Source: Nocardia blacklockiae
Lineage (GTDB): Bacteria; Actinomycetota; Actinomycetes; Mycobacteriales; Mycobacteriaceae
NCBI RefSeq assembly: GCF_015477355.1
Contig: NZ_JADLRJ010000017.1
Location: forward strand, 1-64,000
DNA length: 64,000 nt
Reading direction: 5' to 3'
Shown in pieces: positions 44,494 to 54,003 of this stretch (within the stretch, counting starts at the first letter, position 1; every line of letters begins with the position of its first letter). Below the pieces are notes generated by a model, which searched no databases, was not told the DNA's origin, and saw only the letters and a list, made by a program, of their open reading frames with translations. Position numbers and translations under genes: made by a program.

Positions 44494-44519
44494 GGCGGGC
44501 TTTCGCGATCGGCCGGGTA

Positions 44520-46352
44520 CTAGCCCAGCCGCTGCTTGAGCGCCTCGAACTCGTCGCGCACGCCCGAGGGCAGCTTGTCGCCGATGAACTCGAACCACTC
44601 CTCGATGAGCGGGATCTCCTTGCGCCACTCGTCGGCGTCGACCTTCAGCGCCTCGTCGACGTCGGCGGGGTTCACGTCCAGGCCGTCGAGGTCGAGCTGC
44701 GACGCGGTGGGCACGTTGCCGATCGCGGTGGCCTCGGCCTCGGCCTTGCCCTCGATGCGGTTGATGATCCACTCCAGCACGCGGGAGTTCTCACCGAAGC
44801 CGGGCCACAGGAAGCGGCCGTCCGCGCCGCGGCGGAACCAGTTGACGTAGAAGATCTTCGGCAGCTTGCCCGCGTCCGCGTTCTTGCCGACGTTGATCCA
44901 GTGGCCCAGGTAGTCGCCCACGTGGTAGCCCATGAACGGCAGCATGGCCATCGGGTCCCGGCGCACCGTGCCGACCTTGCCCTCGGCCGCGGCGGTCTGC
45001 TCCGAGGACAGCGTGGCGCCCATGAACACGCCGTGCTGCCAGTCGAAGGACTCGGTCACCAGCGGGACCGTGGTCTTGCGGCGGCCGCCGAACAGGATCG
45101 CCGAGATCGGCACACCCTGTGGGTCGTCCCACTCGGGGGCCAGGATCGGGCACTGCGACATCGGCGTGCAGTACCGCGAATTCGGGTGCGCGGCAAGGGT
45201 TTCGGTCTCCCGGAGGAACCAGTCGTTGCCCTTCCAGTCGATCAGGTGGTCGGGCTCGCCCTCCAGGCCCTCCCACCACACGTCGCCGTCGTCGGTCTGC
45301 GCGACGTTGGTGAAGACGGTGTTGCCGGCGTCCATGGTGGCCATGGCGTTCGGGTTCGAGCTGTGGTTGGTGCCCGGCGCGACGCCGAAGAAGCCGAACT
45401 CGGGGTTGACCGCGTAGAGGCGGCCGTCCTCGCCGAAGCGCATCCAGGCGATGTCGTCGCCCAGGGTCTCCGCGCGCCAGCCCGGCACGGTCGGCTGGAT
45501 CATCGCCAGGTTGGTCTTGCCGCAGGCGCTCGGGAAGGCCGCGGCCACGTAGTAGTTCTTGTTCTCCGGCGAGATCAGCTTGAGGATCAGCATGTGCTCG
45601 GCCAGCCAGCCCTCGTCGTGCGCCATGGCCGAGGCGATGCGCAGCGAGTAGCACTTCTTGCCCAGCAGCGCGTTGCCGCCGTAACCCGAACCGTAGGACC
45701 AGATCTCGCGGTCCTCGGGGAAGTGGGTGATGTACTTGGTGTCGTTGCAGGGCCACGGCACGTCGGCCTGACCCGGCTCCAGCGGGGCGCCGACCGAGTG
45801 CAGCGCCTTCACGAAGGGCTTATCGGTGCCCAGCTTCTCCAGCGCCGCCTTGCCCATCCGGGTCATCACCCGCATCGAGACGACCACGTACTCCGAGTCG
45901 GTGATCTCCACGCCCAGCTTCGGGTCGGCCGCGCCGAGCGGGCCCATGCAGAACGGCACCACGAACATGGTGCGGCCCTTCATCGAGCCGCGGTACAGGT
46001 CGGTCATGGTCTTGCGCATCTGCGCCGGGTCGACCCAGTTGTTGGTCGGGCCCGCGCCCGACTCCTCGCGCGAACAGATGAAGGTGCGCGACTCCACCCG
46101 GGCCACGTCGGAGGGATCGGAGAGCGCCAGGAAGGAGTTCGGCCGCTTGGCCTCGTTGAGCTTCTTGAAGGTGCCGGCCTCCACCAGCTGCGCGGTCAGC
46201 CGGTCCCATTCCTCGTCGGAGCCGTCGGCCCAGACGACGCGGTCCGGCTGGGTGAGTTCTGCGACCTCCTGCACCCAGGCCAGCAGTCCTGCGTGCGCCG
46301 TCGGTGCGGTGCCATCGGATCCGTGAAGACCAGGAATGGTCACTGAGGTCAT
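44520..46352 (-). CDS. pckG: Phosphoenolpyruvate carboxykinase (GTP)
   Basis: 610 residues from the ATG at 46352 (aggagag eight bases upstream); M. tuberculosis PckA has 606. It converts oxaloacetate plus GTP to phosphoenolpyruvate, the first step of gluconeogenesis. Motifs: [16 protein letters not shown] at about 90-105, the kinase-1 loop [12 protein letters not shown] at about 274-285 with the GTP-class active-site Cys, [20 protein letters not shown], and [16 protein letters not shown]. It lies downstream of the two GTPase-like genes in the same direction, as in mycobacteria, but with its own 450-base upstream region. Confidence 0.97.
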   Translation of the reverse strand: MTSVTIPGLHGSDGTAPTAHAGLLAWVQEVAELTQPDRVVWADGSDEEWDRLTAQLVEAGTFKKLNEAKRPNSFLALSDPSDVARVESRTFICSREESGAGPTNNWVDPAQMRKTMTDLYRGSMKGRTMFVVPFCMGPLGAADPKLGVEITDSEYVVVSMRVMTRMGKAALEKLGTDKPFVKALHSVGAPLEPGQADVPWPCNDTKYITHFPEDREIWSYGSGYGGNALLGKKCYSLRIASAMAHDEGWLAEHMLILKLISPENKNYYVAAAFPSACGKTNLAMIQPTVPGWRAETLGDDIAWMRFGEDGRLYAVNPEFGFFGVAPGTNHSSNPNAMATMDAGNTVFTNVAQTDDGDVWWEGLEGEPDHLIDWKGNDWFLRETETLAAHPNSRYCTPMSQCPILAPEWDDPQGVPISAILFGGRRKTTVPLVTESFDWQHGVFMGATLSSEQTAAAEGKVGTVRRDPMAMLPFMGYHVGDYLGHWINVGKNADAGKLPKIFYVNWFRRGADGRFLWPGFGENSRVLEWIINRIEGKAEAEATAIGNVPTASQLDLDGLDVNPADVDEALKVDADEWRKEIPLIEEWFEFIGDKLPSGVRDEFEALKQRLG

Positions 46353-46805
46353 GAAAGCTCTCCTGAGACGGGCGGCTCTTGGGGGTGGATTCGAGGGCTG
46401 TGGCACAGCCCGCGACGCCGGGGGAGCCACCGTTGGCGGTGGGTACCCGCTCCGGCTTGCCGAAAGCACGCCCCGGCTGGGCGGCGTACAAGGACGAAAG
46501 CGGACGCCCAGGTTCCTTGATTAAGAGGTTAACGCGATGTGACCCCAGGAACGGAATGGGGTCGCTCACTCGGTACCCGGTCGCGACCCCCGGCAATCCT
46601 CCGTCTCGGCGACGTCACGGACCGCTACTGATCGGTAATGCTGCCCATGCGGGACTCATAGGTGGTCCGAGCCTATTAATAGGGTCCACGGCATCCGTCC
46701 AGCGTGTGATGCGTCACACACCGTGAGACACGGCTCGAGGACCATCCACGTGTCCTACCGCGACGGTATGTCCGACTGCTCTCGCCATACCCGCGCCCTT
46801 CCGGT
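46353..46805. other. pckG upstream region
   Basis: About 450 bases separate pckG from the gene above it. The frame of pckG is open to 46469, but the ribosome site at the ATG 46352 settles the start. A palindrome lies at 46704-46719. An AT-rich patch (cctattaatagggtcc, near 46674) could be a promoter element and itself contains the dyad cctattaatagg. Confidence 0.45.
46704..46719. promoter_or_regulatory. Palindromic site upstream of pckG
   Basis: gtgtga-tgcg-tcacac has perfect 6-base arms and a 4-base centre. The TGTGA/TCACA arms recall CRP-like sites, but the spacing is 4 and not 6. Control of pckG by carbon source is a reasonable guess. It is about 350 bases from the start codon. Confidence 0.45.
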
Positions 46806-48359
46806 TTACTCCGGGAACGCCGCGTCGATGACCGCGAGATCACGCTCGCACGCGGCGACCTGAGCGGGCTGTTGCGCGGACAGCTCGCGCAGTTGCCGTT
46901 CCAATTCGGCTACGCGACGGTCGGTTTCCACCACCCGGGCGGTGCTGGCCCGCACGACGTGGTCGGTGAGCCGGGACTCCGCCTCCACGAGCGCCGTCGC
47001 GACCCGCTGCTCCAGTTGCGCCTTGACGTTCACCAGCGCGTCGGAGACCCACTGCCGCAGGTGCGCGCGGTCGGCCAGGTGGCCGCGGGAGCGGACCACC
47101 CAGTACGCCACGCCCGCGCCGAGCAGCAGCGTCACCGGGACGGTCGCGTAGTCGAGCGCGGGGACCAGGGCCAGCGGCGCGACGACCAGGCGGCCGAGGC
47201 CGAAACCGGCGGAGGCGCCGAGCGCGATCATCAGGTTGTCCTCGACGCCGCGGTGGCGCGGTTCGAGGTCCGGGCCGAGGCGCGGCGGCGGATCGGAGCG
47301 CGGCGCGGCCGGTTCGCGGGCGGGCTCGGGCGCGGGGCCGGTGACGGCCTCGAGCTGGCGGGCGAGTTCGGCCAGCCGCTGGCCGACCACGGTGTCCAGT
47401 TCGGCGGTGAGCTGATTCACCGCCTGCTGCAACTGTTCCGGATAGCCGCGGGCGGCGCGGCGGCCGAGACGGTCCAGGTCGGCGCGGGCCGTGGCGTTCA
47501 GCGCGCGGATGCGGGCGCCGACCTCGTGCAGCAGGTCGACGCGGGCTAGGTGCAGGCGGTTGCGCAGGGCGGCCATGGCCTGGGCACGGCCGCCGTCGCG
47601 GGCCGCCAGCAGGGTGGCGCGCTCCTCACGCAGTTGTGCGACCGATTCGCCGGAGCGCAGCTTTTCGGCCTGCGACCGGATGCGCTGGCGGGTATCGGCG
47701 AGCACGCGGGCGGTGACCGCGGCCAGCCGGCCCTCGTCGCCCGCACCCGCCGCGTGGGTCAGGCGCGTGTGCAGGGCGCCCAGGCCCGACCGGTCCAGCA
47801 GGGACGCGTCGCCGGAGCCGCGGGCGGCCACCGCCAGCCGCGCCGACACCGGCACGATGTCCGGGTCCGCGCCGAGCACCGGGATCAGCAGCGCGCGGTC
47901 GCGCTCGAAGTCCGTGCGCCAGTCCGGATGCGCGTGAATCCCGTTCAAGGCGAACACCATTCGCGTGCCACCGGCCCGCAGCCGCCCGACCAGGTCCAGC
48001 AGCGCGGCCCCGGCCGTGGTTCCGGCGTCGAGCAGGACCAGCGCGACCGACGGCGGCGCGACCAGGGCGGCGGGATCGGTCACCGGCTCGGTCAGATCGA
48101 TGTGCGGCTCGAACCGCGCCAGCTCGGTCCGCAGCAACGTGGTGTTCGTGTCCCCGGTCCCGATCAACGTGACCGGAGCCCCGGACACTGTCGCCTGCCC
48201 ACCCGTCGGCACGGCCCGCAACAACGCACTACCCTGCGGATTCCACCGTCCCACAACGGCTTCCACCTCGGGCGGCAGGCCGGGGTCGGAACCATTCGTG
48301 TCGGCGGCTCGAACGGACGCCGGGGAAGAGGCGGGGAGTGGGGATTCAGAGGCCGGCAC
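46806..48359 (-). CDS. Dynamin-like / Rv0210-type protein with degenerate P-loop
   Basis: 517 residues from the GTG at 48359, which overlaps the preceding stop by 14 bases. The N-terminal region has the strand-loop of a P-loop NTPase (VTLIGTGDTNTTLLRTELAR, residues 63-82) but without the Lys and with an Asp in the loop. VALVLLDAG is like the G3 region, and FALNGIH replaces the NKxD motif. Long helices follow (210-340), then a Pro-rich linker, a membrane hairpin at about 378-425 (GFGLGRLVVAPLALVPALDY) and a C-terminal coiled coil. The layout is that of a bacterial dynamin-like protein. By position it corresponds to Rv0210. It cannot be expected to hydrolyse GTP normally and may pair with the next protein. 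Confidence 0.65.
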   Translation of the reverse strand: MPASESPLPASSPASVRAADTNGSDPGLPPEVEAVVGRWNPQGSALLRAVPTGGQATVSGAPVTLIGTGDTNTTLLRTELARFEPHIDLTEPVTDPAALVAPPSVALVLLDAGTTAGAALLDLVGRLRAGGTRMVFALNGIHAHPDWRTDFERDRALLIPVLGADPDIVPVSARLAVAARGSGDASLLDRSGLGALHTRLTHAAGAGDEGRLAAVTARVLADTRQRIRSQAEKLRSGESVAQLREERATLLAARDGGRAQAMAALRNRLHLARVDLLHEVGARIRALNATARADLDRLGRRAARGYPEQLQQAVNQLTAELDTVVGQRLAELARQLEAVTGPAPEPAREPAAPRSDPPPRLGPDLEPRHRGVEDNLMIALGASAGFGLGRLVVAPLALVPALDYATVPVTLLLGAGVAYWVVRSRGHLADRAHLRQWVSDALVNVKAQLEQRVATALVEAESRLTDHVVRASTARVVETDRRVAELERQLRELSAQQPAQVAACERDLAVIDAAFPE

Positions 48360-49488
48360 TGCTCATTCGCTCCCAGATGCGGATGTACCCGTTGTGGATG
48401 CGGACGGCGGCGCGCCGGGCCGGGGCGGGCATGTCGCTGGAGACGACGGCGCGCCAGCGCTGGGCGCGGGCCAAGGCGTCGTCGGCGTCGGACGGCTGCG
48501 GGGCGGGGTAGCCGGCGGCCAGGTGCTGGACGTCGGGGCAGGCGAGGCCGGCTTGCAGGCCCAGCCACAGCGCCTCGTCACCGGCGAGATAGTCCTCGAT
48601 CAGGTCGCGGCCGCGGCCGGCGCCCGCACCCGCGGCGGTGCCCGGCACCGAGCGCGCGGCCAGGCGGGTGAGTTCGTCGAGGAAGGCGCCGCCGCGTTGT
48701 GCGCCGATCTGCTCGTAACGGCGGTGCAGCAGGTCGTGCACGGGGTCGATGCCGCTGGCGGCGTGCAGCAGTTGCAGGAGTTCGCGCGGGCCGAGATCCG
48801 GCTCGTGGCGCAGGGCGGTGAGCGCGCACGACACCCCGTACAGGCCCCAGCGGTCGAGCAGCGCTTCCCGTTCGGCGACGTCCTGGCCCGCGGCCGGGGA
48901 GGCGAACAGCTCCGGCGACAGCGTGAAGTGCGGATCGGTATTGCCCGCGTGGCGGCGCAGGGTGCGCAGGTCGTCGTCGCTCGGCGTGCCGGCGCGGGTG
49001 CGCACCGCCAGCGCTGCGACCAGCGGCAGTGCCGGGACGCCCAGGCCGTAGGAGATCTGGTCGGCGGTCGCGACGGCCTCGGACCACTGCGAGCCGATGG
49101 CGTCGGCCTTGTTGAGCACCACGATCACTCGGTCGCGCGGCAGCGCGTCGAGGATGCGGCGGTCGGCCGCCTGCAGTGCCGCCGAGACGACGTAGACGAT
49201 CAGGTCGCCGTCGAGGATCGGGTCCGGGCGGCCGGGCTCGTCCACCGGCTCGGTCTCCACCGCCGACATCAACGCCAGCGCCCGCAGTAGCGTGGTCCGC
49301 CCGGCGCGGGAGCGGCCGGTCACCTGGATGCGGGGCGGTCGCCGCCACTCGCTGCCGGCGACCACGAGCTGGTCGGCGATCCGGGGGTCGTGGCCCGCGC
49401 CGAGACGCAAATTGGCGATCAGCTGATCGAGTTCCGGTGCGGGACCGCCGTGATCGTTCACGAGGCCCGATGCGGTGGGTGTCGACAC
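48346..49488 (-). CDS. GTPase-like protein, Rv0209 type, P-loop Lys replaced
   Basis: 380 residues from the GTG at 49488 (ggggg eight bases upstream). The P-loop reads GRSRAGRTTLLRAL at residues 58-71, with Arg in place of the invariant Lys. The G3-like DGDLIVYVVSAA and the G4 motif VVLNKAD (123-129) are intact, so guanine recognition is likely kept. The remainder is helical. By order and length it corresponds to Rv0209 (361 residues). Together with the overlapping downstream gene it looks like a two-subunit dynamin-like pair, but the paired role is inference. Confidence 0.68.
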   Translation of the reverse strand: MSTPTASGLVNDHGGPAPELDQLIANLRLGAGHDPRIADQLVVAGSEWRRPPRIQVTGRSRAGRTTLLRALALMSAVETEPVDEPGRPDPILDGDLIVYVVSAALQAADRRILDALPRDRVIVVLNKADAIGSQWSEAVATADQISYGLGVPALPLVAALAVRTRAGTPSDDDLRTLRRHAGNTDPHFTLSPELFASPAAGQDVAEREALLDRWGLYGVSCALTALRHEPDLGPRELLQLLHAASGIDPVHDLLHRRYEQIGAQRGGAFLDELTRLAARSVPGTAAGAGAGRGRDLIEDYLAGDEALWLGLQAGLACPDVQHLAAGYPAPQPSDADDALARAQRWRAVVSSDMPAPARRAAVRIHNGYIRIWERMSSAGL

Positions 49489-49604
49489 GAGTACTACCCC
49501 CTTCCGCCGCGCAATTCTGTCAGAAACCGGGCGGATTGTCGGCATCGGCCGCCGGGTTCGCTCGCGGAGTGCGCGGCCGTCGCGGGGAGCGTCCGGCCGC
49601 GTCC

Positions 49605-50390
49605 TCAGCGCGACCGCGTGATGATTCGGTTGGCGGTGCGAACGACCCAGTTGGGAGCGTATTTGCCCGCTGCGGCAAGGAGTTTCGCCTGTGCGCCGAT
49701 GGAGTAGTGCACGCGCGGCAGCAGGCCGCGCCGCCGCGTCGCCTGCCAGATGCCTTCGGCGACATCGTCGACCGTGAGCCGCACGCCCAGCGACTTGGTG
49801 GACGCGGTCTCCACCCCCGCGAGCATTCCGGTCGCGACGAACAGCGGCCAGATCGCCAGCACGCGGATGTCGTGGCGACGCCATTCCAGGTCCAAGGCCT
49901 CGGTCAGGTTGCGCACCGCGGCCTTGCTCGCGCCGTAGGACGCCAGTTCGGCCTGGCCGTAGATGGCCGACGCCGAGCACAGATTCACCACCTGCGCGCC
50001 GGGGGTGTCCCGCAGATAACCGAAGGCCGCCCGGGTGCCGAGGACGACGCCGCCCACATTCACCGCCAGGATGCGCTGGTGCGCCTCCGCCGGGATTTCT
50101 TCGAACGGCCCGGCGCGCAGTACCTCGGCATTGTTGACCAGCACATCCAAACGCCCTGCGCGCGAGTGGAATTCGGCCAGCCGTTCACTCCACTGCGCGG
50201 CATCGGTGACATCCAGTACGCCGGTGACCACGCTGCCCCCGGCCGCGCCGATCTCCTCCGCCACCTCTTTCAACCCCTTCTCGTCGAGGTCGTACGCGCC
50301 GACGAGATACCCGCGCGCGGCGAACAGCACCGCCGTCGCCCGCCCGATACCCGCGGCCGCGCCGGTTACGAAGATCGCCGGTTGCTCCAT
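49605..50390 (-). CDS. Short-chain dehydrogenase/reductase
   Basis: 261 residues from the ATG at 50390; the frame is open to 50540. Cofactor motif TGAAAGIGRATA at residues 9-20, Asp at the end of strand 2 (GAYDLDEKG) favouring NAD, NNAEVLRAG in place of NNAG, and catalytic Ser-Tyr-x-x-x-Lys in NLCSASAIYG and YGASKAA (about 155). The C-terminal HYSIGAQAKLLAAAGKYAPN is longer than usual and resembles mycobacterial SDRs that act on lipids. It interrupts the Rv0209-trmB gene order together with the lipase gene. Confidence 0.85.
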   Translation of the reverse strand: MEQPAIFVTGAAAGIGRATAVLFAARGYLVGAYDLDEKGLKEVAEEIGAAGGSVVTGVLDVTDAAQWSERLAEFHSRAGRLDVLVNNAEVLRAGPFEEIPAEAHQRILAVNVGGVVLGTRAAFGYLRDTPGAQVVNLCSASAIYGQAELASYGASKAAVRNLTEALDLEWRRHDIRVLAIWPLFVATGMLAGVETASTKSLGVRLTVDDVAEGIWQATRRRGLLPRVHYSIGAQAKLLAAAGKYAPNWVVRTANRIITRSR

Positions 50391-50850
50391 ACCCGCAGCA
50401 TATGCGCCCTCACCCCGAATAGCTCCCGCCCCGAAGTTCCCGCACCCCTTACCTGTTCGCGCACCCCTTGCAAGCCGATCCACAAGCACCGGCACCGCAC
50501 CACGACCATGTCCTTCGAAGCCGAGCGGAACTCCACTCACACTCGAAGGCTGTTATTCACCGGAGCTGTCGATGTGTGCTCTCCCACAGTGGAAACGGCC
50601 GCGGGTGCGGATTGGCGGCCGCCCGGGATTTGTCGGTGCAGGTCGGTAAGGTTTCACAGGAAGATCGGGACGGGCCGTCGGGGTGGGGTGGTTTCTCTTG
50701 TGGCACAGCACAATTGGCAGGTCATCCGCTGTTTACCGGCGCGAGGGTCACCTATTCTGGAACGATCGGCCGCCGGTGCGGCTGCGGTGCCGCCGATCCG
50801 GGGGATCGGCCGCGCCCGCAGCCGACCGCGGGGACAGTGAGGAGACAGCG
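50391..50850. other. Divergent intergenic region, SDR / lipase
   Basis: About 460 bases between divergent starts. Frames in it are open only through GC bias. It should hold both promoters. Apart from the ribosome site of the lipase (gaggagaca just before 50851), I see no repeats or clear dyads. Confidence 0.35.
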
Positions 50851-52281
50851 ATGACCGTCACCGACGTGGTCGGAAAAGTCGGCGGCCTCGCGTTGCCGGG
50901 CATCGGCGCGGTAGCCGGATTGCTCCGGACGATCGGCCGTGCCGTGTCGGCGGGTGCGGACGAGACGGTGACCATCCTGGCCGATCACCGTCCGCTGTTG
51001 CCCTCGCAGGACCCTTTCCTGCGCCCGCCCGCCGACCTCGCCGGCCATGCGCCGGGCACGGTCCTGCGCAGTCGCGCCGTGCGGGTGGCCCTGTTCGGGC
51101 TGGTGCCGCAGCAGGTCCGGGCCTGGCAGCTGGTGTACCGCAGCACCGATCTGCACGGCCGCCCCGAGGTCGCGATCACCACGGTGCTGCTGCCCGCCGG
51201 CGACGATCCCGACACCACCGACCGTCCGCTGCTGGCCTTCCAGTCGGCGATCGACGCGGTCACCGAGCGGTGCGCCCCGTCCTACGCGCTGCGGCTCGGC
51301 GCGGTCGTTCCCGGCTCGATCACGCAGCTGGAGTACCTGCTGTTCGCCGACGCGCTGCGGCGCGGCTGGGCGGTGAGCATCGCCGACCACGGCGGGCCGG
51401 GCGGCCATTTCGGCGCCCCGCGCGAACCCGGCTACCGCGCCCTCGACGGCATCCGCGCGGCCCAGCGCTTCGCGCCGCTCGGCCTCGACGCCGCGACACC
51501 GGTCGCGGTGTGGGGTTATTCGGGCGGCGGCATGGCGAGTTCGTGGGTGGTGGAGATGGCCCCGACCTACGCGCCCGAACTGGTGCTCGTCGGCGCGGCC
51601 CTCGGCGCCCCGGTCGGCGACCCCGGCGAGGTCTTCGTGCGGCTCAACGGCGGCCGCTACGCCGGCTTCCCAGCCATCGTCATCGCGGCGCTGCGAGAGA
51701 TCTACCCGGTGCTGAGCCGCGTGCTGGAGGAGCACCTCACCGACGAGGGGCGGCAACTGCTGGACCGGGCCGCCGCGCTCGCGCCGATCGTCGCGCTGCC
51801 GATCCTGGCCCACCGCAACGTATCCGACTACCTGACCCGACCACTGGAGGAGATCGTGGCCGACCCGGCGATGCGCGCCGTCTTCGACGACCTGCGCCTG
51901 GGCACCACCGCGCCGCGCTGCCCGGTGCTGGTCACCCAGCCCGTGCACGACCGCATCATCCACGCCGACGGCGTCGAGGCACAGCTCGAGCGCTACCGCC
52001 GCGGCGGCGCCACCGTCGTGTATCTCCGCGACCGCCTCAGCGAGCACTTCTCGCTACTGCCGCTGTCCACACCGCTGAGCCTGAACTGGCTCGCCGACCG
52101 CCTCGCCGGCCTGCCGGTGACGGACACCACATCGCGGACTGTGTGGTCGATGGCGGCCACTCCGGCAAGCTGGCGGGGTCTACTCGAAATGGCAGGTACG
52201 GCAACACGAGTCGTCCTCGGCCTGCCGCTGCGCCAGCGGTCCGCACCGGTCCCGCGCCGCGCCGACACCCTGGCCGCCTGA
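50851..52281 (+). CDS. Secretory-lipase-family hydrolase (triad intact)
   Basis: 476 residues from the ATG at 50851 (gaggagac upstream). It has the LIP-family pattern: AWQLVYRSTDLHG, FQSAIDAVTERC, the elbow VAVWGYSGGGMASSW with Ser224, VHDRIIH with Asp367 and LSEHFSLLP with His399. It hydrolyses ester bonds of lipids. The start lacks a normal signal peptide; the N-terminus has a weak amphipathic helix (GIGAVAGLLRTIGRAVSAG), so it may be cytosolic, membrane-bound or exported in another way. It is the live paralogue of the Ser/His-lacking protein at 14348. Confidence 0.85.
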   Translation: MTVTDVVGKVGGLALPGIGAVAGLLRTIGRAVSAGADETVTILADHRPLLPSQDPFLRPPADLAGHAPGTVLRSRAVRVALFGLVPQQVRAWQLVYRSTDLHGRPEVAITTVLLPAGDDPDTTDRPLLAFQSAIDAVTERCAPSYALRLGAVVPGSITQLEYLLFADALRRGWAVSIADHGGPGGHFGAPREPGYRALDGIRAAQRFAPLGLDAATPVAVWGYSGGGMASSWVVEMAPTYAPELVLVGAALGAPVGDPGEVFVRLNGGRYAGFPAIVIAALREIYPVLSRVLEEHLTDEGRQLLDRAAALAPIVALPILAHRNVSDYLTRPLEEIVADPAMRAVFDDLRLGTTAPRCPVLVTQPVHDRIIHADGVEAQLERYRRGGATVVYLRDRLSEHFSLLPLSTPLSLNWLADRLAGLPVTDTTSRTVWSMAATPASWRGLLEMAGTATRVVLGLPLRQRSAPVPRRADTLAA

Positions 52282-52340
52282 ATGGGGTGGCACAGCCGTC
52301 GGTGCGGTCGATTGCTGCGCTAATCATCGAATACTGGACA

Positions 52341-53183
52341 ATGGACGCCGTGAACGACGCCGCGAACCCCAACGCCGGGAGCGACGGGCCCGCAGGCGCC
52401 GGCCTGCGCCAGCACGAGGGCCTTCGCGGACGGCACATCGATACCGGCGGCGACGCGCCGGGGCATCCGACCGGTTCCCGCCTCTACCCGCGGGTGACCA
52501 GCTTCCGCTCCCGGCGCGGCGCGCTCACCCCGGCTCAGCAGCAGGCCTGGGAGCGCACCTGGCCGCGCATCGGCCGCGAGGTCTCCGACGAACCGCTCGA
52601 CGCCGCCGCCTGGTTCGGTAGACGGGCGCCGCTGGTCGTCGAGATCGGCTGCGGCACCGGCACCGCCACGGCGGCCATGGCGCAGGCCGAACCGCAGTTC
52701 GACCTGATCGGCATCGAGGTCTACAAGCCGGGCCTGGCACAGCTGGTGCAGCGCGTCGAGCGCGAGGGCATCGACAACATCCGGCTGCTGCGCGGCGACG
52801 CGGTCGACGTCCTCGAACACATGATTGCCGAGGATTCGCTCACCGGCGTTCGAGTCTTCTTCCCGGACCCGTGGCCGAAGGCGCGCCACCACAAGCGGCG
52901 GTTGCTCCAGCCGCACACGATGGCACTGATCGCCAGCCGCCTGAAGCCCGGCGGCGTGTTGCACGTCGCGACCGACCACGCCGGCTACGCCGAGCACATT
53001 GCCGAGGTCGGCGCGGCAGAGCCCCTGCTCATCGGCATGAACGAGGCGACCGGAGGCGATCCGGAGCAGTTCCGCGCGACCGCTCCGATCGGCTTCGACC
53101 GCCCGGTCACCAAGTTCGAAAGCAAGGCACATCGCGCCGGAAGCGCCATCACGGAGCTCATCTGGGGGAAGATCGACTTATGA
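52341..53183 (+). CDS. trmB: tRNA (guanine-N7)-methyltransferase
   Basis: 280 residues from the ATG at 52341; GTG 52350 is an alternative. After a variable N-terminal 45 residues comes YPRVTSFRSRRGALTPAQQ, then SAM motif I VVEIGCGTGTATAAMA at about 98-113, GIEVYKPGLAQLV, FFPDPWPKARHHKRRLLQ at about 173-190 (the TrmB active-site signature) and VATDHAGYAEHI. It makes m7G46 in tRNAs. It is the first gene of trmB-NYN-mmpL3, as Rv0208c-Rv0207c-Rv0206c. Confidence 0.93.
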   Translation: MDAVNDAANPNAGSDGPAGAGLRQHEGLRGRHIDTGGDAPGHPTGSRLYPRVTSFRSRRGALTPAQQQAWERTWPRIGREVSDEPLDAAAWFGRRAPLVVEIGCGTGTATAAMAQAEPQFDLIGIEVYKPGLAQLVQRVEREGIDNIRLLRGDAVDVLEHMIAEDSLTGVRVFFPDPWPKARHHKRRLLQPHTMALIASRLKPGGVLHVATDHAGYAEHIAEVGAAEPLLIGMNEATGGDPEQFRATAPIGFDRPVTKFESKAHRAGSAITELIWGKIDL

Positions 53184-53259
53184 GCGAGCGCAGCGAGCGA
53201 CCCATTAGCTCAGCCGTGGCCACCGCCACGACCGAGCCGAGCGCCGGCGAGGCCCAGTC

Positions 53260-54003
53260 ATGAGCGTGCGTGAGATGGCCCCCGAGGTCATGGATGTCGC
53301 CGGAATAATGCACGGCACCACGGAGGGGCATGCCGGCGTGCCCGGACCGTCGGGTAATACTGCGGACGTGCGCCGCGTACTACTCGTGTGGGACGCCCCG
53401 AACCTCGACATGGGCCTGGGCGCGATCCTCGGCGGCCGGCCCACCGCGGCGTACCGGCCGCGCTTCGACGCGCTCGGCCGCTGGCTGCTGGCCCGCACCG
53501 CCGAACTGTCGGTGGGCAGCGTGCAGCGGGTCGAGCCGGAGGCGACGGTGTTCACCAACATCGCGCCCGGCACCGCCGACGTGGTGCGCCCGTGGGTCGA
53601 GGCGCTGCGCAACGTGGGCTACGCGGTCTTCGCCAAGCCCAAGATCGACGAGGATTCCGACGTCGACAGCGACATGCTGGCCCACATCGAGGCGCGCCGC
53701 CGCAATGCCGGACTGGCCGGCATCATGGTCGCCTCCGCCGACGGTCAGGCCTTCCGCGAGCCGCTCGAGGAGCTCGCGGCGAGCGGAGTTCCGGTGCAGG
53801 TGCTGGGATTCCGCGAGCATGCCAGCTGGGCGGTGACGTCCGATATCCTCGAGTTCATCGACCTCGAGGACATCCCGGGTGTGTTCCGCGAACCGCTGCC
53901 CCGGGTCTCCCTCGACTCGCTGCCCGAAGAGGGGGCCTGGCTGCAGCCCTTCCGGCCGCTGTCGGCCCTGCTCACCTCCCGCCCCGCGCAAGGAGTCGCT
54001 TAG
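53260..54003 (+). CDS. NYN-domain protein, Rv0207c type
   Basis: 247 residues from the ATG at 53260. VRRVLLVWDAPNLDMGLGAI at about 37-56 gives the first NYN Asp and Asn, and DSDVDSDMLAHI plus VASADGQAFREPL supply the further acidic residues of this PIN-like nuclease fold. The protein would be an RNase or nucleic-acid-binding protein. Its last base pairs with the mmpL3 start (TAGTG), so the two are translationally coupled. The reason for linking a NYN protein with the mycolate exporter is unknown; the linkage is conserved in mycobacteria. Confidence 0.82.
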   Translation: MSVREMAPEVMDVAGIMHGTTEGHAGVPGPSGNTADVRRVLLVWDAPNLDMGLGAILGGRPTAAYRPRFDALGRWLLARTAELSVGSVQRVEPEATVFTNIAPGTADVVRPWVEALRNVGYAVFAKPKIDEDSDVDSDMLAHIEARRRNAGLAGIMVASADGQAFREPLEELAASGVPVQVLGFREHASWAVTSDILEFIDLEDIPGVFREPLPRVSLDSLPEEGAWLQPFRPLSALLTSRPAQGVA

